Source: Ruminococcus sp.
Lineage (GTDB): Bacteria > Bacillota > Clostridia > Oscillospirales > Acutalibacteraceae
NCBI GenBank assembly: GCA_017416065.1
Contig: JAFQDM010000022.1
Coordinates: 1-64,000, forward strand
Reading direction: 5' to 3'
Length of the DNA stretch: 64,000 nt
Below, piece after piece: positions 14,804-23,490 of the stretch. The notes beneath the pieces were generated by a model. That model saw only the letters and a list, made by a program, of their open reading frames with translations. It had not been told where the DNA came from and did no database searches. Made by a program: the position numbers and the translations under genes. Each line of letters begins with the position of its first letter. Position 1 is the stretch's first letter.

Positions 14804-16069
14804 TTATGCTCCTGTGTAAGCCTCTGCCTGTGCATTGTAAGCATACATTGCTCTGACAAGATCCTTTAAGGTATCCTTGGCTGTACCCAGCGCTGTGTTG
14901 CCATAGCTGAAGGCACCGTAGCTGAGTGTTACTCCGCCAACCTGAGCCGTAAAGCTGTTGTCAAGATTCTGTGCAAGAATGTCGTCTATCTTCAGCAGAT
15001 ACTTGTCTGCGCTTTTCACAAGCTCTGCGGCTTTGCCGTCTACGGTAACGTTCAGAGTGGAAGCATCCACATCCTCAGAAACGATAAAGTAGTGCTTGAT
15101 TGCAGTCTCAGACTTCAAAGAAAGAGATGAACCATAGTACTCTACACCCTCTTCGCTGCCTGTAAGTGTAAATTCATATTCACTCAGGTCAAGGCTTTCG
15201 TCAAGTGCCTTGTCTGCATCACTCATATACACCGTATCGTTTGCAAGGGCATCTGCATTGTTGCTGAAATAAAGCTGTGCAGCCGCACCGTAATTAAGCA
15301 TTGCCTTTACGAGAGGCGCTGACTTTGTGTATTCATTCTCCGCAACAGAGCCTGTGTTGGAGGTGTTGCTTATTGTGCCGCCGGAGGTATCGCCTGCAAT
15401 TCCGCCTGCGTAGGAATTCTCTGCTTCCTCAGCCTGCTGCAGGATATACTCTGCGTACTCCTTCACGGAGTATTCATACACATCTCCCTGATAATCATCG
15501 GTTACTATCTGTGCCTTGATTACAGAGGTCATCTCCTTTGCCGCAACCTGGCAGGTGAACACATGGTATCCCTCAGCTGTCACCACTGCCTCGCTCAAGG
15601 GAACAACCTTTTCGTAAGATGAACCTGCATCGGGAACTGTGAATATCATCTTTGTGGTTGGGTCTTCAACAGCAGCAGATGTAAGTGCCATGTGGAAATT
15701 TACTGCAATATTGCCCCCAAGGCTTATGGTGCAGCCCTGAAGAGTAGCAGGAGTTCTGGACCTCAGAAGAAGGTGTATAGTAGACTCCCTCTGGATGTAG
15801 TAGTCGCTGAGGGTTTTGCCCTCCTCCAACTGCTTGCCTGCAAAAATCAGGCGCTGCTGATCAGGGGGAATTCCTTCCTTTTCCTGAATCTTTGCTTTGA
15901 TTGCATCGATTGAATCGTTAGGCTCAACCTCAAGAGTGATGGTTGCTCCGGTAAGTGTTTTAACAAAAATCTGCATCGCAAAAACATTCACCACAGACAC
16001 CACAAGCATCGTCATCATAATGCAGAGGGTCAGAGCCAGGCACAAGACCTTTTTTGCTGTCTTTTTCAC
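14804..16069 (-). CDS. Secreted protein with N-terminal ubiquitin domain
   Basis: GTG start at 16069 behind AAAGGAGGAG gives 421 aa. Residues 1-31 form a signal peptide ending VFA; cleavage there exposes [10 protein letters not shown], the exact start of ubiquitin. Residues 32-107 align with all 76 ubiquitin positions without gaps, about 60 identical to human ubiquitin by eye. Kept: K6, K27, K29, K33, K48, L8, I44, H68 (V70 is Leu). Changed: K11A, K63R, and the C-terminal LRLRGG is LRSRTP, so no free or processable Gly-Gly exists. Residues 108-421 are a bacterial-type domain ([27 protein letters not shown]) with a GLUG-like Gly insert at about 220-243. It has its own promoter and leads an operon with a 46-aa peptide gene. 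A role as ubiquitin mimic outside the cell is inference. Confidence 0.92.
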   Translation of the reverse strand: MKKTAKKVLCLALTLCIMMTMLVVSVVNVFAMQIFVKTLTGATITLEVEPNDSIDAIKAKIQEKEGIPPDQQRLIFAGKQLEEGKTLSDYYIQRESTIHLLLRSRTPATLQGCTISLGGNIAVNFHMALTSAAVEDPTTKMIFTVPDAGSSYEKVVPLSEAVVTAEGYHVFTCQVAAKEMTSVIKAQIVTDDYQGDVYEYSVKEYAEYILQQAEEAENSYAGGIAGDTSGGTISNTSNTGSVAENEYTKSAPLVKAMLNYGAAAQLYFSNNADALANDTVYMSDADKALDESLDLSEYEFTLTGSEEGVEYYGSSLSLKSETAIKHYFIVSEDVDASTLNVTVDGKAAELVKSADKYLLKIDDILAQNLDNSFTAQVGGVTLSYGAFSYGNTALGTAKDTLKDLVRAMYAYNAQAEAYTGA

Positions 16070-16169
16070 TAAAACTCCTCCTTTATATTGATTTATGTAA
16101 ACAAGGGCACGTAAACTCACAATAGCCAAACCGACCCTTGATCAAGCACGCCTGCTGACTATTAATAAT

Positions 16170-16198
16170 ATAGTAGCACACAATGTTGTTTCAGTCAA
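16170..16198 (-). promoter_or_regulatory. Promoter of the ubiquitin-domain operon
   Basis: Minus strand TTGACT (16193-16198), 17-base spacer, TACTAT (16170-16175), giving a leader of about 95 bases. It lies just past the murF terminator, so the operon is an independent unit. Confidence 0.6.
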
Positions 16199-16218
16199 CA
16201 CATTCATTTTGCTCACAA

Positions 16219-16250
16219 AAAAGATGCCGTAAAAAGCCACAGCATCTTTT
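16219..16250 (-). terminator. Terminator of the murF transcript
   Basis: AAAAGATGC/GCATCTTTT stem with a T-rich end, 8 bases after the murF stop. Confidence 0.75.
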
Positions 16251-16257
16251 GTACATA

Positions 16258-17616
16258 TTAAAGCTCCTTAAGGTAGTCCACTATCTCCTCAAATTTCATA
16301 CTGTGGCTGGCCTTGACAAGCACCGTGTCACCAATGGTGAGCATCTCGTACAGCTCAAGCTTTGCTTCCTCCACGGTCTGGAACCACTCTGCATCTATGG
16401 AGGGTCTTGCCTCCTTGTAAATATTCAGAGCAAGGTCGCCGACGGCAATTACCAGGTCAAGCTTCTTCTCCACCGCAAACCTGCCGATCTCCCGGTGTAG
16501 CTCTGCCTCTGTTTTGCCAAGCTCCTTCATATCTCCAAGAATTGCAACCCGCCTGCCCGAAAAGCCTGCCAGAGTCTCTAAAGAGGCCTTCATGGATGCA
16601 GGATTTGCATTGTAGCAATCGTCTATTATGGTCAGCTTCTCTGTCTTCACCACGTTCTGTCTGCTGCCCGTGGGCTTATATTCAGAGATACCCTTTGCAA
16701 TCTGCTCGTCTGTCAGGGAGAAGTATCTGCCAACGGCGGCTGCACACAGAGCGTTTGAAACCATATGACTGCCCAGAGCGTAGACTGTTGCCTCAAACTC
16801 TCCGTCTGCATGCTTTACCGTGAAAGAGGTCCTGTCCTCGTTGTTGGTGGTAATACTGTGAGCTGTGTAATCACAGTCCCCGCGCAGGCCGAAGGTTATG
16901 GGGGACTTGCCGCGAACCTCTGCTATTTCACACAGCTTGTCATCGTCCTTGCACAGCACTGCCGCACCCTCGGGATTCATAAAGTCAAACATCTCCGTCT
17001 TGGCTTTTCTCACTCCGTCCCGGTCCACAAGGCACTCCAGATGGCAGTTTCCGATGTTTGTGAGCACGCAAAGGTCGGGCTTGACTATCTGCGCCAGAAC
17101 GCTCATCTCTCCAAAATCAGAGATTCCCATTTCTATAACGGCTGCCTCGTGGTCCTCCTCAAGCCCAAAGAGGGTCAGAGGCACCCCCAGGTCGTTGTTA
17201 AAGTTACCCTGAGTTTTATGTACACAGAACTTCTGAGAAAGCACAGAGGCGATCATTTCCTTGGTCGTGGTCTTGCCCACAGAGCCTGAGATTCCCACAA
17301 AGGGAATTTCAAAGGTGAGCCTGTACGCAGTTGCAATATCTATGAGAGCCTGCTTAGTGTTCTCCACAAGAATGTGGGGAGAATTATCCGCAGGGGTCTT
17401 TTCGCACAAGGCACACAGAGCTCCTGCCTCTATACACTGGGGGATAAAGTTGTGTCCGTCTACCCTTTCTCCCACTATTGCGGCAAAAAGAGAGCCCTTC
17501 TTTACCTTTCGGCTGTCTGTGACAATGGAGGAAAGCTCGGCATCGAGCAACTCCATTTCTCCGAAATACTTGCCGCCGCAGGCTGTGAGTGCCTGCTTAA
17601 GAGTAAAGCTTTTCAT
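16258..17616 (-). CDS. murF: UDP-MurNAc-tripeptide--D-Ala-D-Ala ligase
   Basis: The 452-aa cytosolic ligase adds D-Ala-D-Ala to UDP-MurNAc-tripeptide in the last soluble step of peptidoglycan precursor synthesis. The N-terminal MurF domain (residues 1-85, with SRKVKKGSLFAA) is followed by the Mur ligase ATP site GSVGKTTTKE (111-120), the central-domain ligands EMGISDFGEM and TNIGNCHLE, and the C-terminal domain with DDCYNANPASM and LGDMKELG. Length and domain order are typical. The YjbQ and MIF-like genes lie upstream on the same strand with a 25-base gap, so cotranscription is likely. Confidence 0.95.
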   Translation of the reverse strand: MKSFTLKQALTACGGKYFGEMELLDAELSSIVTDSRKVKKGSLFAAIVGERVDGHNFIPQCIEAGALCALCEKTPADNSPHILVENTKQALIDIATAYRLTFEIPFVGISGSVGKTTTKEMIASVLSQKFCVHKTQGNFNNDLGVPLTLFGLEEDHEAAVIEMGISDFGEMSVLAQIVKPDLCVLTNIGNCHLECLVDRDGVRKAKTEMFDFMNPEGAAVLCKDDDKLCEIAEVRGKSPITFGLRGDCDYTAHSITTNNEDRTSFTVKHADGEFEATVYALGSHMVSNALCAAAVGRYFSLTDEQIAKGISEYKPTGSRQNVVKTEKLTIIDDCYNANPASMKASLETLAGFSGRRVAILGDMKELGKTEAELHREIGRFAVEKKLDLVIAVGDLALNIYKEARPSIDAEWFQTVEEAKLELYEMLTIGDTVLVKASHSMKFEEIVDYLKEL

Positions 17617-17641
17617 AGCTTACACCTTCCAAAATCAATAT

Positions 17642-18058
17642 TTACTCGCCGATGATCTTAATAAGAGCGTGTTTTTGGCGCATACCGTCAAACTCAAAAT
17701 AAAATATCTGCTCCCAGGTGCCAAAGTCCAGCCTGCCGTTTGTTACTGCGCAAACCACCTCGCGACCCATAATTGTGCGCTTAAGGTGAGCATCTGCATT
17801 GTCCTCAAATCCGTTGTGGTCGTACTGGCTATAGGGCTTTTCGGGAGCAAGCTTTTCAAGCCATCTCTCGTAATCCCTGTGGAGCCCCGACTCGTCATCG
17901 TTGATAAATACAGAGGCGGTGATGTTCATGGCATTCACAAGCACCAGACCCTCTTTGATACCACTCTCATTAATTGCCGCCTGCACGTCACGGGTAATGT
18001 TCACAAGGCCACGCCTTTTTGGCACATTGAACCAAAGCTCTTTTCTGAAACTTTTCAT
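17642..18058 (-). CDS. yjbQ: YjbQ family protein (UPF0047)
   Basis: A 138-aa protein covering the whole YjbQ/UPF0047 family: the N-terminal [21 protein letters not shown], the conserved [35 protein letters not shown] and the acidic/basic metal-site residues [12 protein letters not shown]. Members weakly replace thiamine phosphate synthase in E. coli tests, but the physiological role is not settled. It lies between the MIF-like gene (10 bases upstream) and murF. Confidence 0.92.
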   Translation of the reverse strand: MKSFRKELWFNVPKRRGLVNITRDVQAAINESGIKEGLVLVNAMNITASVFINDDESGLHRDYERWLEKLAPEKPYSQYDHNGFEDNADAHLKRTIMGREVVCAVTNGRLDFGTWEQIFYFEFDGMRQKHALIKIIGE

Positions 18059-18068
18059 ACCCTACCTC

Positions 18069-18410
18069 TTAAAACATATAGCCATCGTGTCCCCAGTATT
18101 CGGTTTCTGAGAACTTAACGTATATGCGACCTGTGGGAATAGAAAGCTCGCTGCTGAGGATATTGCATATTTCTGCTGTCAGCTTTTCGTAGGAAGCCTT
18201 GGGAGCTGAGTGCAGAAGCGCCACCTCTACGTATGCGGCATCCCCGTCATTGGAGCCTGCAAACCAAAGGCGGCAGTTCTCCTCAAATTTAAGCATCAGG
18301 TAAGCTTCGGGCTTACCGATAAGAGCGAGTGCCTTGCCCAGCTTTGCTTTGAGTATTTCTTCTTTCTCGTGAGTGATCTCTGTTGTAACCATCGTGTTGA
18401 TAAAAGGCAT
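18069..18410 (-). CDS. MIF-like tautomerase superfamily protein
   Basis: The 113-aa protein has the size and motif order of macrophage migration inhibitory factor: Pro2 (the catalytic base after Met removal), GKPEAYLMLKF corresponding to the MIF segment with invariant Lys32, and the C-terminal strand pair IPTGRIYVKFSETEYWGHDGYMF. MIF homologs keto-enol tautomerise phenylpyruvate or hydroxyphenylpyruvate in vitro. No CxxC oxidoreductase motif is seen and there is no signal peptide, so it appears cytosolic. Bacterial MIF-like proteins have unclear substrates. It starts the yjbQ-murF group on this strand. Confidence 0.85.
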   Translation of the reverse strand: MPFINTMVTTEITHEKEEILKAKLGKALALIGKPEAYLMLKFEENCRLWFAGSNDGDAAYVEVALLHSAPKASYEKLTAEICNILSSELSIPTGRIYVKFSETEYWGHDGYMF

Positions 18411-18490
18411 AGTAAAAACCTCCGCAAAATTTATTTACAAACACATTATATCATCGTACCACCGCAAGTGCAAGAAAAAAGGCAAACCTT

Positions 18491-18519
18491 GAGGCACACC
18501 CCGCAAGGAAGTGTGCCTC
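18491..18519 (-). terminator. Hairpin terminator between the C39 peptidase and MIF-like genes
   Basis: GAGGCACAC/GTGTGCCTC stem, then on the minus strand AAGGTTTGCCTTTTTT. Confidence 0.55.
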
Positions 18520-18743
18520 AGCTATATCCGTGCTCCGAACGAGCGATATATCTTCGATGCGATATACGTAGAACGCACGATATACGACTTTCCCCGTGTG
18601 AAAAAATCACGAATATAATATCGCAAAAGTCAAAGGCTTTTATATCGCTTTTGACTTTTGGCAAAAATATCGCTGCAAACGACAGATTGCAATATCGCTT
18701 TACGCACAAAAACAATCATTTATTTTCAGTAAGTATTTACCTT
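18520..18743. repeat. Intergenic region rich in GATATA(T/C)/ATATCGC repeats
   Basis: No gene is supported. GATATATC, GATATAC (twice) and ATATCGC (four times) recur, and AAAAGTCAAA (18625-18634) pairs with TTTGACTTTT (18650-18659). The layout suggests a dispersed, structured intergenic repeat rather than a coding relic. A 65-codon frame here has no RBS. Confidence 0.4.
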
Positions 18744-19493
18744 TCACATAGTATTCTTGGGAGTTATCACAACCGCCTGACTCCCCAATTCTCTGAAGCG
18801 CATATTTGTCAGAGATTTTTCGTATCCTACGGTTTTTCCTGTGTTTGGATCGTTAAAATAGTAGTTGACGTCATCATACCCCAAAAGCACCAAGCAATGC
18901 TCTCCTGAGACCCATGTGAAGAAACTTCCGTCAGGCAAAACCCAGCTTTCTCCAGCTCTTGATTTTGTCATATCAATGGTTGCCCACACAAGCAGGGGGA
19001 TACCCTTATCCACATACTCAGAGCAAAGATATTCAAGGGATTTTCCCCTCACCTCCTGCGCCACGCATTTTGTGCTGTGAAGATTCACCGCATCGGCAAT
19101 GACCCCTGCATAACAGCCGTAGCCGTAGGAGGTAAAGGGATCCCCTGCAAAGGCTTTCTCAGGGTCAGGACCAAAGCTCTGACCATTGTATGTATAGAAA
19201 TCTCGGCTTTTCTTTATCCAATCACTTGCAAAATCTGTTGATGTTACATCCTCACCATAATAATTCAACACCATAACAGCCGCCACTGATTCACAGCCTG
19301 TGGGCAGTTTTGGATGCTGACTCAAAAGGGGTACATCTATTAGTTCAAGCTCTGCACTATTATTAATTTCCTCCACGTTTTCTGCCGTACTTGTATGAAA
19401 CGTTGAGCCAAATCTTATCATCACCAATAAAGAAACAACAACCGCTATAACAACTACCGTCAAAACTCCCCAAACCATCTTCTTTCTGTTCAC
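18744..19493 (-). CDS. Membrane-anchored C39-like (papain-fold) peptidase
   Basis: GTG start at 19493 behind GGGGAGGCGG gives 249 aa. One N-terminal helix (MVWGVLTVVVIAVVVSLLVMI) anchors an extracellular domain of the peptidase_C39_2 type: the catalytic Cys in LPTGCESVAAVMVLNYYG, the His in SGEHCLVLLGYDD and the following Asp in YYFNDPNTGKTV. Such proteins are predicted cysteine peptidases acting on the cell envelope, without the ABC transporter part of bacteriocin exporters. It lies 80 bases after a two-component operon on the same strand and may be controlled by it (inference). Confidence 0.85.
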   Translation of the reverse strand: MNRKKMVWGVLTVVVIAVVVSLLVMIRFGSTFHTSTAENVEEINNSAELELIDVPLLSQHPKLPTGCESVAAVMVLNYYGEDVTSTDFASDWIKKSRDFYTYNGQSFGPDPEKAFAGDPFTSYGYGCYAGVIADAVNLHSTKCVAQEVRGKSLEYLCSEYVDKGIPLLVWATIDMTKSRAGESWVLPDGSFFTWVSGEHCLVLLGYDDVNYYFNDPNTGKTVGYEKSLTNMRFRELGSQAVVITPKNTM

Positions 19494-19572
19494 ATTACCG
19501 CCTCCCCATATACGTATGGTAACAGCGGCAAGTATCAAAACTTCATCTATATTGTTTCAAATTTGTATAACA

Positions 19573-20241
19573 TCAATTTTCCACGTACCATTCGGCTTCC
19601 TTTGGGATAGATGGGACAAGAATAAATTCATAAGACATTCGTGAAAACTCATCGCTCCACGAGTAGCAATCGTATTTTACCTTTGGATTCTTAATATAAG
19701 ATGAAATGTAATCTTCGCTACACTCCCCTACTTCTTTGAACTCATTAAAATCGCCGTCCGAGGAATACATTGTAAATCCCAATACTGTCAATGTGCTTTT
19801 CTCAAAAGTCACGGCAACTCCCGAAGAATAGCGAACAGTTATGTAATCCAGCACTACCATCCTATTTTCTACCACTGCAATAACGGAATTCACTTGCTCG
19901 AACTCTATATCCTCCCCTGCTATATTTTTCTTGACTGATTCCTTTAAATCCTTACTTTGAGATAAAAACTGCTCCATTGCCTCTATGGATAATCTGCGTA
20001 TTTCTTTTATATCGCTTTCAAAATAATCATCATATCTGCTGATAAATTCACCACTCACAAAGATATCTGCCACCTGAGAAGGCTCCACAGAAGCAAATAT
20101 CTTCGTTGCTTCACATTTATATGTGTACTCCTGAACGGTTGCCTCTGTCCTGAGGAATGTCATATCCGGAGCCAACACCATAAGCACCGTTGTAGCAATA
20201 ACCATTACCGCAGACAGTATGTATTTAAGTTTACTCCTCAT
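19573..20241 (-). CDS. Membrane-anchored protein encoded with the two-component system
   Basis: The ATG at 20241 is preceded by AGGAGGCAGG and overlaps the kinase gene by 11 bases; product 222 aa. The N-terminus is one membrane helix or uncleaved signal (YILSAVMVIATTVLMVLAP). The remaining extracellular part has no recognised domain; it is acidic and may form an alpha/beta fold of NTF2-like size. Translational overlap with the sensor kinase suggests that it modulates the sensor or is part of the same response. Confidence 0.7.
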   Translation of the reverse strand: MRSKLKYILSAVMVIATTVLMVLAPDMTFLRTEATVQEYTYKCEATKIFASVEPSQVADIFVSGEFISRYDDYFESDIKEIRRLSIEAMEQFLSQSKDLKESVKKNIAGEDIEFEQVNSVIAVVENRMVVLDYITVRYSSGVAVTFEKSTLTVLGFTMYSSDGDFNEFKEVGECSEDYISSYIKNPKVKYDCYSWSDEFSRMSYEFILVPSIPKEAEWYVEN

Positions 20242-21631
20242 TTCCTGCCTCCTCTTTGCAAACAGCAAGGCAAAAGGATACCTTTGTGCCTTTTCCTTTT
20301 TGGCTTTCTATCTCAAGCTCCGTTTTATGCAAGTCACATATCTCCTTACATAGTGCCAAACCTATGCCTGCTCCGCCGTTTTTGCGGGAACGGGACTTGT
20401 CCTCACGGTAAAAAGGCTCTGTAATGTGGTTTATATGTTCAGATGCTATTCCGTGCCCCTCATCTTCAACAGTAATTCTTATTGATGCTCCCTCTGACTC
20501 AGAATACACCCTAACCTCACTATTCTCAGGCGAAGCCTTAAAGGCATTATCTACCAGATTATAAAAAAGAGACAAAAGCAACGCTTCATTTGCAAGCACT
20601 TTGCAATCGCAAAATTCCACACTCAGCTTCACAGCATATTTTTCAGCAGAAAAAGTCAGAGTCTCTCTTATGCTTTTCTCTATGTAAAGCAGAGAAACAG
20701 ATTCCAGCTTCGGTTCTTCATTTTCTGTTACTATCAGCTCTAAAAGCTGCATAGAAAGCCGTTCCAAACGTCTTCCTTCTCTGTACACCGCCTGTGCCGC
20801 CTGCCGCTTTTCTTCTTCGCTCAGATCGTAGTGGGATAGCATATCGGCATAGCCTATAACGGATGTGACGGGAGTTTTTATCTCGTGGGTAAAATCTGCA
20901 ACAAAGCTGTCTCTTCTTCTGCATTCCGCCTCTACCTTTTGCAAAGACTCTGCCACAACAGTCGACATCCTGTTAAAATTATCCGCAAGGGTCTGCACCT
21001 CTGCATCAACACCCTTTATATCTATACTGTAGCCGTAGTTTCCCCTGGACACCTCAGACACCGCTTCGGAAATTTTCTCAAGAGGCTTTGTGAGCCTTTT
21101 TGCAAACAAAAAAAGTAAGGCTCCGCACAGCACCGCAACAGACACTATAACAACACGGTATTTCATCCATATATTGTTATTATTCTTTCGAAGCTCTGTG
21201 AAATCCGACACACAACGAATTACGTATTTATCCTTATCAAGCTCTGCTTTTGTGCTTATTTCCATCAGGTTGCTTTTGCCGTCATCGCTGAATCTCAAAT
21301 AGCATACTCCAACCTCCATGTCTCCATACTTGTCTGCGGTATAAGCACTCACGGGAATAATCTCAAACTCAGAGATACTGCTATCCAGAGTTCTTTTGAT
21401 CTGATATTCTATATTGCTTTGAAGGCTTCCTAATCCGTTGCTACGGATAACCGCAATATCCGACATAGAGTAAAAGCTGTTGACTGCATAGGTGTGGGCA
21501 GTCTTGCACCTCTCCACCCTTTCGCTCCACAAGGTATCGGTAGTGTTTTTGACTAATAGGAAACCTCCCAACCCTGCAGATAAAAGCACCATAATATATG
21601 CCACGCAAAAAAACTTCCAAGATAACTTCAT
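20231..21631 (-). CDS. Sensor histidine kinase
   Basis: The start at 21631 overlaps the response regulator stop (ATGA); product 466 aa. Two TM helices (about 6-28 and 160-180) flank an extracellular sensor domain. HAMP follows (about 185-235), then the H-box with the phosphorylated His in DFTHEIKTPVTSVIGYADML, and the ATPase boxes NLVDNAFKAS, VEDEGHGI and GGAGIGLALCKEI. It pairs with the OmpR-type regulator encoded just upstream. The signal is unknown. Confidence 0.93.
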   Translation of the reverse strand: MKLSWKFFCVAYIMVLLSAGLGGFLLVKNTTDTLWSERVERCKTAHTYAVNSFYSMSDIAVIRSNGLGSLQSNIEYQIKRTLDSSISEFEIIPVSAYTADKYGDMEVGVCYLRFSDDGKSNLMEISTKAELDKDKYVIRCVSDFTELRKNNNNIWMKYRVVIVSVAVLCGALLFLFAKRLTKPLEKISEAVSEVSRGNYGYSIDIKGVDAEVQTLADNFNRMSTVVAESLQKVEAECRRRDSFVADFTHEIKTPVTSVIGYADMLSHYDLSEEEKRQAAQAVYREGRRLERLSMQLLELIVTENEEPKLESVSLLYIEKSIRETLTFSAEKYAVKLSVEFCDCKVLANEALLLSLFYNLVDNAFKASPENSEVRVYSESEGASIRITVEDEGHGIASEHINHITEPFYREDKSRSRKNGGAGIGLALCKEICDLHKTELEIESQKGKGTKVSFCLAVCKEEAGNEE

Positions 21632-22296
21632 TTTGTAAGCCTTTCCGGACAAAACCTGTATCCTATTTTATACACCGCTTCTATTGCATTATCAAGGCAC
21701 AGCTTCTTTTTTAGTCTTTGTATGTGCAGGTCTATGGTACGTGTGTTGGAATAGTAAGGCTCTTGCCACACCACTTCATATATTCGCTCACGGTACAAAG
21801 CTATCCCTGCATTTCTCACCAAATACAGAAACAGATCATACTCCTTCATCGACAAAGCAACCTCCTCACCGTGCAGAGTAACCACCCTAGACATAGTGTC
21901 TATTTTTATAGCTCCCATTTCAACAAATCGGCTCTGTTTGTTATATCTTCTCAGCACCGTCTCGATCCTTGCCAGAAGCTCCTGAAGGTCAAAGGGCTTA
22001 ACTATATAATCCTCTGCCCCGGCTCTAAGTCCCCTCACTTTGTCTTCCACAGAGGCTTTTGCCGTCACAAATATCACGGGAGTCTCAAACTGCCTGATAT
22101 AATCAATAAGCTCCATTCCGTCTATACCCGGGAGCATAATATCCAAAAGCACCAAGTCATAAGTATTTTCTTCAATCATACGGGCACCCTCAGCGCCATC
22201 ACAGCACACATCGCACACATAATTATTCTTAACAAGGCACAGCCGCATCATCTGAGCTATGGACTCGTCATCTTCAACTATTAAAATTCTGTTCAC
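21628..22296 (-). CDS. OmpR/PhoB-type response regulator
   Basis: A 222-aa protein with a receiver domain (acidic pocket EDDE at residues 8-11, phosphoacceptor Asp52 in LLDIMLPG, Lys in IVKPFD) and a C-terminal winged helix (YSNTRTIDLHIQRLKKKL). First gene of an operon with the kinase and a membrane-anchored protein, and perhaps the C39 peptidase. The order regulator-kinase-accessory protein is like systems that sense envelope stress or peptides. Confidence 0.93.
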   Translation of the reverse strand: MNRILIVEDDESIAQMMRLCLVKNNYVCDVCCDGAEGARMIEENTYDLVLLDIMLPGIDGMELIDYIRQFETPVIFVTAKASVEDKVRGLRAGAEDYIVKPFDLQELLARIETVLRRYNKQSRFVEMGAIKIDTMSRVVTLHGEEVALSMKEYDLFLYLVRNAGIALYRERIYEVVWQEPYYSNTRTIDLHIQRLKKKLCLDNAIEAVYKIGYRFCPERLTK

Positions 22297-22467
22297 ACCA
22301 ACACCTCCGTTTTTATTCTACCAGTAAAGTGTATCATAATTGTATATTTTAAGGAAAGATTTCCTCAGTATCAGCGCCGCTTTTGACTTCTCTACACAGG
22401 ATTGTAACCATATTTTCTGTCTGTCCGTGTGATTTTTGCAACAAATCCACATTTTTTCTTCAAGATG

Positions 22468-22496
22468 TTTACATTTGAGCTTGAGTGAGTTATAAT
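22468..22496 (+). promoter_or_regulatory. fba promoter
   Basis: TTTACA, 17-base spacer, TATAAT, 37 bases before the start codon. Confidence 0.65.
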
Positions 22497-22533
22497 ATTT
22501 GTGTATTAAAAAATTTATTGGAGGAATTCTAAT

Positions 22534-23400
22534 ATGGCACTTGTAAATGCAAAAGAAATGCTTACAAAAGCAAAAGCAGGCCACTATGCAGTAGGCCAGT
22601 TCAACATCAACAACCTTGAGTGGACAAAGGCTATTCTGCTCACAGCACAGGAGTGCAACTCCCCCGTTATCCTCGGTGTATCTGAGGGCGCAGGCAAGTA
22701 TATGTGCGGCTACAAGACCATCGTTGGTATGGTTAACGGTATGCTTGAGGAGCTGGGCATCACAGTTCCCGTTGCTCTTCACCTTGACCACGGCTCATAC
22801 GAAGGTGCAAAGGCTTGCATCGCAGCAGGCTTCTCTTCCGTAATGTTCGACGGCTCTCACTATGCAATTGAGGAGAACATCGCAAAGACCAAGGAGCTGG
22901 TTGCTACTTGCGAGGAGCTGGGTCTCTCTCTTGAGGCTGAGGTTGGCTCCATCGGCGGCGAGGAAGACGGCGTTGTTGGCGCAGGCGAATGTGCAGACCC
23001 TGCAGAGTGCAAGATGATCGCTGACCTGGGCGTTACAATGCTGGCAGCAGGCATCGGCAACATCCACGGCAAGTACCCCGAGAACTGGGCAGGTCTTAGC
23101 TTTGAGACTCTGGATGCTATTCAGCAGCTCACAGGCGATATGCCCCTGGTACTCCACGGCGGCACAGGCATCCCCGAGGATATGATCAAGAAGGCTATCG
23201 ACCTTGGTGTTTCCAAGATCAACGTTAACACAGAGTGCCAGCTTGCATTTGCAGCTGCTACAAGAGAGTACGTAGAGGCAGGCAAGGATCTTCAGGGCAA
23301 GGGCTTTGACCCCAGAAAGCTTCTGGCTCCCGGCTTTGAGGCTATCAAGGCTACCGTTAAGGAGAAGATGGAGCTCTTCGGTTCCGTTAACAAGGCTTAA
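22534..23400 (+). CDS. fba: Class II fructose-bisphosphate aldolase
   Basis: A 288-aa enzyme of glycolysis and gluconeogenesis that splits fructose 1,6-bisphosphate to DHAP and glyceraldehyde 3-phosphate with Zn2+. The metal and catalytic motifs are LHLDHGS (D85 catalytic, H86 zinc ligand), IGNIHGKY and LHGGTGIP, and the phosphate loop KINVNTE. The RBS GGAGG is ideal, and codon use is biased towards frequent codons, as expected for a highly expressed gene. Single-gene unit with its own terminator. Confidence 0.97.
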   Translation: MALVNAKEMLTKAKAGHYAVGQFNINNLEWTKAILLTAQECNSPVILGVSEGAGKYMCGYKTIVGMVNGMLEELGITVPVALHLDHGSYEGAKACIAAGFSSVMFDGSHYAIEENIAKTKELVATCEELGLSLEAEVGSIGGEEDGVVGAGECADPAECKMIADLGVTMLAAGIGNIHGKYPENWAGLSFETLDAIQQLTGDMPLVLHGGTGIPEDMIKKAIDLGVSKINVNTECQLAFAAATREYVEAGKDLQGKGFDPRKLLAPGFEAIKATVKEKMELFGSVNKA

Positions 23401-23432
23401 TCTGTCAACCTGAAACTCAAATAAAAATAAAT

Positions 23433-23465
23433 GACCGCTGAGTTGTATAACTCGGCGGTCTTTTT
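23433..23465 (+). terminator. fba terminator
   Basis: GACCGCTGAGTT/AACTCGGCGGTC stem (one G-T pair), then TTTTT. Confidence 0.85.
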
Positions 23466-23490
23466 GTATTTAGACTGCAAATCACAATGC

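Noticed and set aside
14804..16069. Ubiquitin domain as eukaryotic contamination.
   Set aside because: It is continuous with a bacterial signal peptide, SD (AAAGGAGGAG, GTG start), a bacterial-type C-terminal domain and an operon partner; no intron or polyubiquitin tandem is seen.
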